A stretch of 64,000 nucleotides of DNA, taken from NCBI GenBank assembly GCA_015179025.1, contig WHUX01000007.1:124001-188000 (forward strand). The letters are read 5' to 3'. Every line of letters begins with the position of its first letter. The first letter of the stretch is position 1. This stretch comes from Terfezia claveryi (taxonomy: Eukaryota > Ascomycota > Pezizomycetes > Pezizales > Pezizaceae). Of the stretch, positions 61,050 through 64,000 are shown piece after piece. The notes under the pieces were generated by a model. It was not told where the DNA came from, did not search any database, and saw nothing but the letters and a program-made list of their open reading frames with translations. A program made the translations under genes and the position numbers.

Positions 61050-64000
61050 TCAGTACTCCCTTATCCCCACTTGACTCGCAAACGCTGTGCTAACACTCCT
61101 GACATCATCATCAATCGCCGATAAATCCCTCCTCATGCCCCCGCCGATGCCAATACCAATGACACTCGCTGAACTTCCACCAAATACGCTGCTTGCATCA
61201 TCTGCCCCAGCAAGCCCGGTCTTATAATCCCCACCCCCAGTTCTCCCGCCTGATTCGACATACTGCTTGAGCCTATCGCTTTGACTCAAACTTGTATGCT
61301 TTCCTGCAGCTGTGAGTGGGACCCCACCACCAGCAACAGATCCACCAACGCTTCCTTCGATTAGACTCGCGGCTGAGGATGGTGCAATAGAGTCGGCAAT
61401 ATTTCCATTGCGGTTCTGATTTCCCCTCCCAGGCAGGGATGGCCAATGACTGTCAAAGGAAAAGCCTTGGAACATAGGTGGATATCCAGAAGTAACTGCA
61501 GCAGAGTGAACACTGCTGACATCATCTGGAATATAGCCAACCACACTTCCAGAATCATTGAACTCGGCTTGCCTTCCGCCAGTCACACCATTGGCACCTC
61601 GTCCTGAGCTAGCGTTAGCAGCGCCGACACCACCTGGGAGCCTAGAACCAGTGGGCAACGAAGAGCCGTTTGCTCCCACATTCGGTGGAGTGGAATAGGC
61701 CATCTGATATCTTTGTGGACCGCGATACGTCTGCCTTGGTCTAGAGAACTGAATCAAACTGACTTGCAAATTGCTGAGAGGCCCTTCCACGAGACAGTTC
61801 TTTTCCTTATAGTGAAGCAGCAAGAAATGCCACAATGGGTGTTTGCTAAGGACCTTTGGATTCCCCAAGATAACAACTCCATACTTTGCACGAGTTAAAG
61901 CGACGTTGAGACGGCGAGGGTCATTCAAGAAACCGATACCCTGATGATCATTTGAACGAACACAGGATAAGACGATATAGTCTTTTTCTCGTCCTTGGAA
62001 AGCGTCAACAGACGCAACTTCAATCTCCTTGTACAGTTCCTTCTTGAGTGTGCCATTCGTTTGCATTGATGACACAATGTAAGAGCGTTGTCCTTCATAT
62101 GGCGTGATGATACCAATTTGTGAAGGAGTAACCCCAGCCTTGAAGAATCGTGTAATTATTTTTTCACAAGCCGAAGCCTCAGTTCTGTTACGTTTGTCAG
62201 TGAATGGCAAGAGGTGAGCTACACTGGGCTTTTAATTACCTATTCAAATACGAAGTTCCACTAGCAGAAATTTCTTCATTTCCCAGATTGCTCCAGAACA
62301 TCATAGGGGTATCCGCAACTGGCCATGGGAAGTCGACATTTCGTCGCAGCCTCTCCTGGGTGGTGACACCATTTTGTAGACTTCCCTCGTAAAACATGTT
62401 GCTCGGAAACTCGGATAAGCACGGATGCATACGGTACTGGACGTTCAACCTGATGGGTGCACATCCCAGAATGACCAAACGCTCAAACAAGCTTTGGTGC
62501 AAGCCTGCCCTTGCCGCCTTCTTGTTCATTATGACTGGGCCCAATTGCTGATGGTCTCCGACAAGTACAACCTGCTTACAACCAAGCACAAGAGGGATCA
62601 TACACTCAGGCTCGGCAGCTTGAGTAGACTCGTCGATTAGGACAGTCCTAAATTTCATCTTCTGAAGCCTGGGGTCTCCCGCACCAACGCAGGTACAGCA
62701 AATGACGTCCGCATATGTAAGGATTTCTCTCTCGGCAGCCCTGGTAAGTGCTTTGAACTTCTTTTCATCCTGCGATGATAATTCCCCTAGTTCGTTCTTG
62801 AGCTGGCCAAGTTTGACGAGCTCCACGTTCGTATCGTTGAGGCGAACTTGTTCATGTAGTGACAGGAAACTGACTTGAGATTCCACATCTTCACGAGATT
62901 TGGCGGTAAGGCGCACGACCTTGAGTCCAGTACGGTGGATTTTCTCAGTAAGTTGATCTACGGCGACGTTAGACGGCGCGCACACTAAAACCTGTCCCTG
63001 ATTGATCTTTGCGAGATGATAGACAATTGTAGCTGATGTCACAGTTTTACCAGTTCCAGGTGGACCCTGGATCAAGGAAAGCGGTCTCTGCAAAACGCTC
63101 TTGACAGCATTGACTTGACTGACGTTCAGCTCCGGAAGACCAGGCACACTGAACCTCTTCGGCATCGCTGCCTTCAGTGGGGCGGCTGCAACCTCATGCC
63201 CTAGGAGTCTGTGATAAATATACCCGCTGACGCTCATCTCATCCACTGCAAAGCTCTTCATAGCAAGTTGCATTCTGTCGAAGCTGGTGGCTTTCCAAAC
63301 ATAATCCGCGCAGAAGGCATGTGTGCAATCGGTGGGTACCGACTTCTCGCTTCCGTTTTTCCGAAGCTCCAAGGTGACTTCATCAGACTGGTTATTTGGA
63401 ATCTTGATAACGTAACCCACACCTTCCCAATGAGGCCTCAATTCCCCAATGTAACGCAGCCTCATTTCGTCTCCAACGGCAAGCTTGGTTTCTCCTAGTT
63501 CCAACTTCGGAAGGACGAATGATGCCAAATGCTTCGTATTCAAACCAACGTCCCACCTTACAACAAGATTGTCCTGTGTCTGAGATTCCTTGAGCTTCCT
63601 GTCATAGTCCGCTTCAATTTTAACCAGAGGACCAAAAACGTTTTGGTACTGATAGGCATCATCATATCTGAGAAGGACAGGTGCTGGTTCGTCATCAACT
63701 CCCACTCCCTTTTCCAGATCCGCAACCGTTGCGTTTATGTTATCTTTCCACAGCTCCTCGAGCTTACCAATCATCTGAGTCGACAAGTGCCTGGCTCTTA
63801 ACTGCTCCGCATCGGTAGGAACCGCAACCAACCAGGGCAAGAATGAACGGTCTTCAATAAGTGGCTGCCATCTCGATAAATCCCAGTTCATGTCCTTGGT
63901 TGATGACATAGAAGCGCAAGGCTGGCGGCATAGAAGAACGACTACAGTGTCGGACTTTGCGGGGATGAAACCCATGATGAATACATTCTTTGTACCGCAG
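61050..64000 (-). CDS. UPF1: RNA helicase Upf1/Nam7 (5' end outside window)
   Basis: Superfamily-1 RNA helicase, core factor of nonsense-mediated mRNA decay in the cytoplasm. Two exons are visible on the minus strand, 64000-62240 and 62184-61050. The upstream exon runs off the window, so the N-terminus and the first zinc ligands of the cysteine/histidine-rich domain are missing. The visible part begins [20 protein letters not shown] and LLCRQPCA of that domain. Helicase motifs follow in order: Walker [12 protein letters not shown], motif [57 protein letters not shown] and [17 protein letters not shown]. The intron falls after SYLN and its junction codon restores [10 protein letters not shown]. 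The tail is Gly/Ser-rich with SQ sites and ends [12 protein letters not shown], as in fungal Upf1. Confidence 0.98.

Noticed and set aside
1..64000. tRNA, rRNA or snRNA genes
   Set aside because: No combination of A-box and B-box, or rRNA/U6-like sequence, was found by eye. A tRNA scan program would be decisive.

Overview
The window is nuclear DNA from a filamentous ascomycete. The evidence is short introns (about 45-90 bp, GTRNGT donors, YAG acceptors), fungal-type proteins throughout (copper-fist regulator, Dcg1-like racemase, Nup188, Upf1 with its cysteine/histidine-rich domain) and no operon-like organisation. Gene density is low, about one intact gene per 4.5 kb, with long AT-rich, microsatellite-rich spacers. 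An early-diverging Pezizomycotina lineage such as Pezizomycetes (truffle/morel relatives) would fit, but this is inference only.

Layout. 0.3-2.7 kb: a Mac1/GRISEA-type copper-sensing transcription factor. 4.8-6.2 kb: a fungal HNH-endonuclease-domain protein. 7.4-13.7 kb: a divergent pair made of an NCS1 nucleobase/allantoin/hydantoin-type permease (minus) and a Dcg1-like hydantoin/Asp-Glu racemase (plus), separated by 3.2 kb with AGATAAG sites; this looks like a nitrogen-salvage pair. 13.7-32.2 kb: two long gene-poor stretches (8.7 and 8.8 kb) around one orphan ORF with an acidic tail, rich in homopolymers and microsatellites. 32.2-40.6 kb: NUP188 (minus) divergent from a SET-domain methyltransferase (plus). 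42.3-47.4 kb: a BRCT-WGR-PARP poly(ADP-ribose) polymerase convergent with an 11-exon YchF/OLA1-like GTPase that contains a 10-nt microexon. 48.0-52.9 kb: an F-box protein, a HAD-like hydrolase 97 bp behind it, and a convergent membrane protein. 53.6-56.0 kb: a nuclear-looking orphan protein. 57.0-57.9 kb: a decayed AKR7-type aldo-keto reductase pseudogene. 61.1-64.0 kb: UPF1 (minus), whose 5' end lies outside the window.

Most genes are independent housekeeping or regulatory loci. The only apparent functional grouping is the permease/racemase pair. Splice sites were assigned by reading-frame continuity, splice consensus and recognised family motifs; junctions that remain uncertain are marked. 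No complete mobile element, CRISPR array, rRNA or tRNA was recognised. No convincing undescribed multi-gene system was found; the most unusual observations are the microexon, the permease/racemase pair, the HNH protein, the two pseudogenes and the clustered 21-23-nt homopolymer runs.
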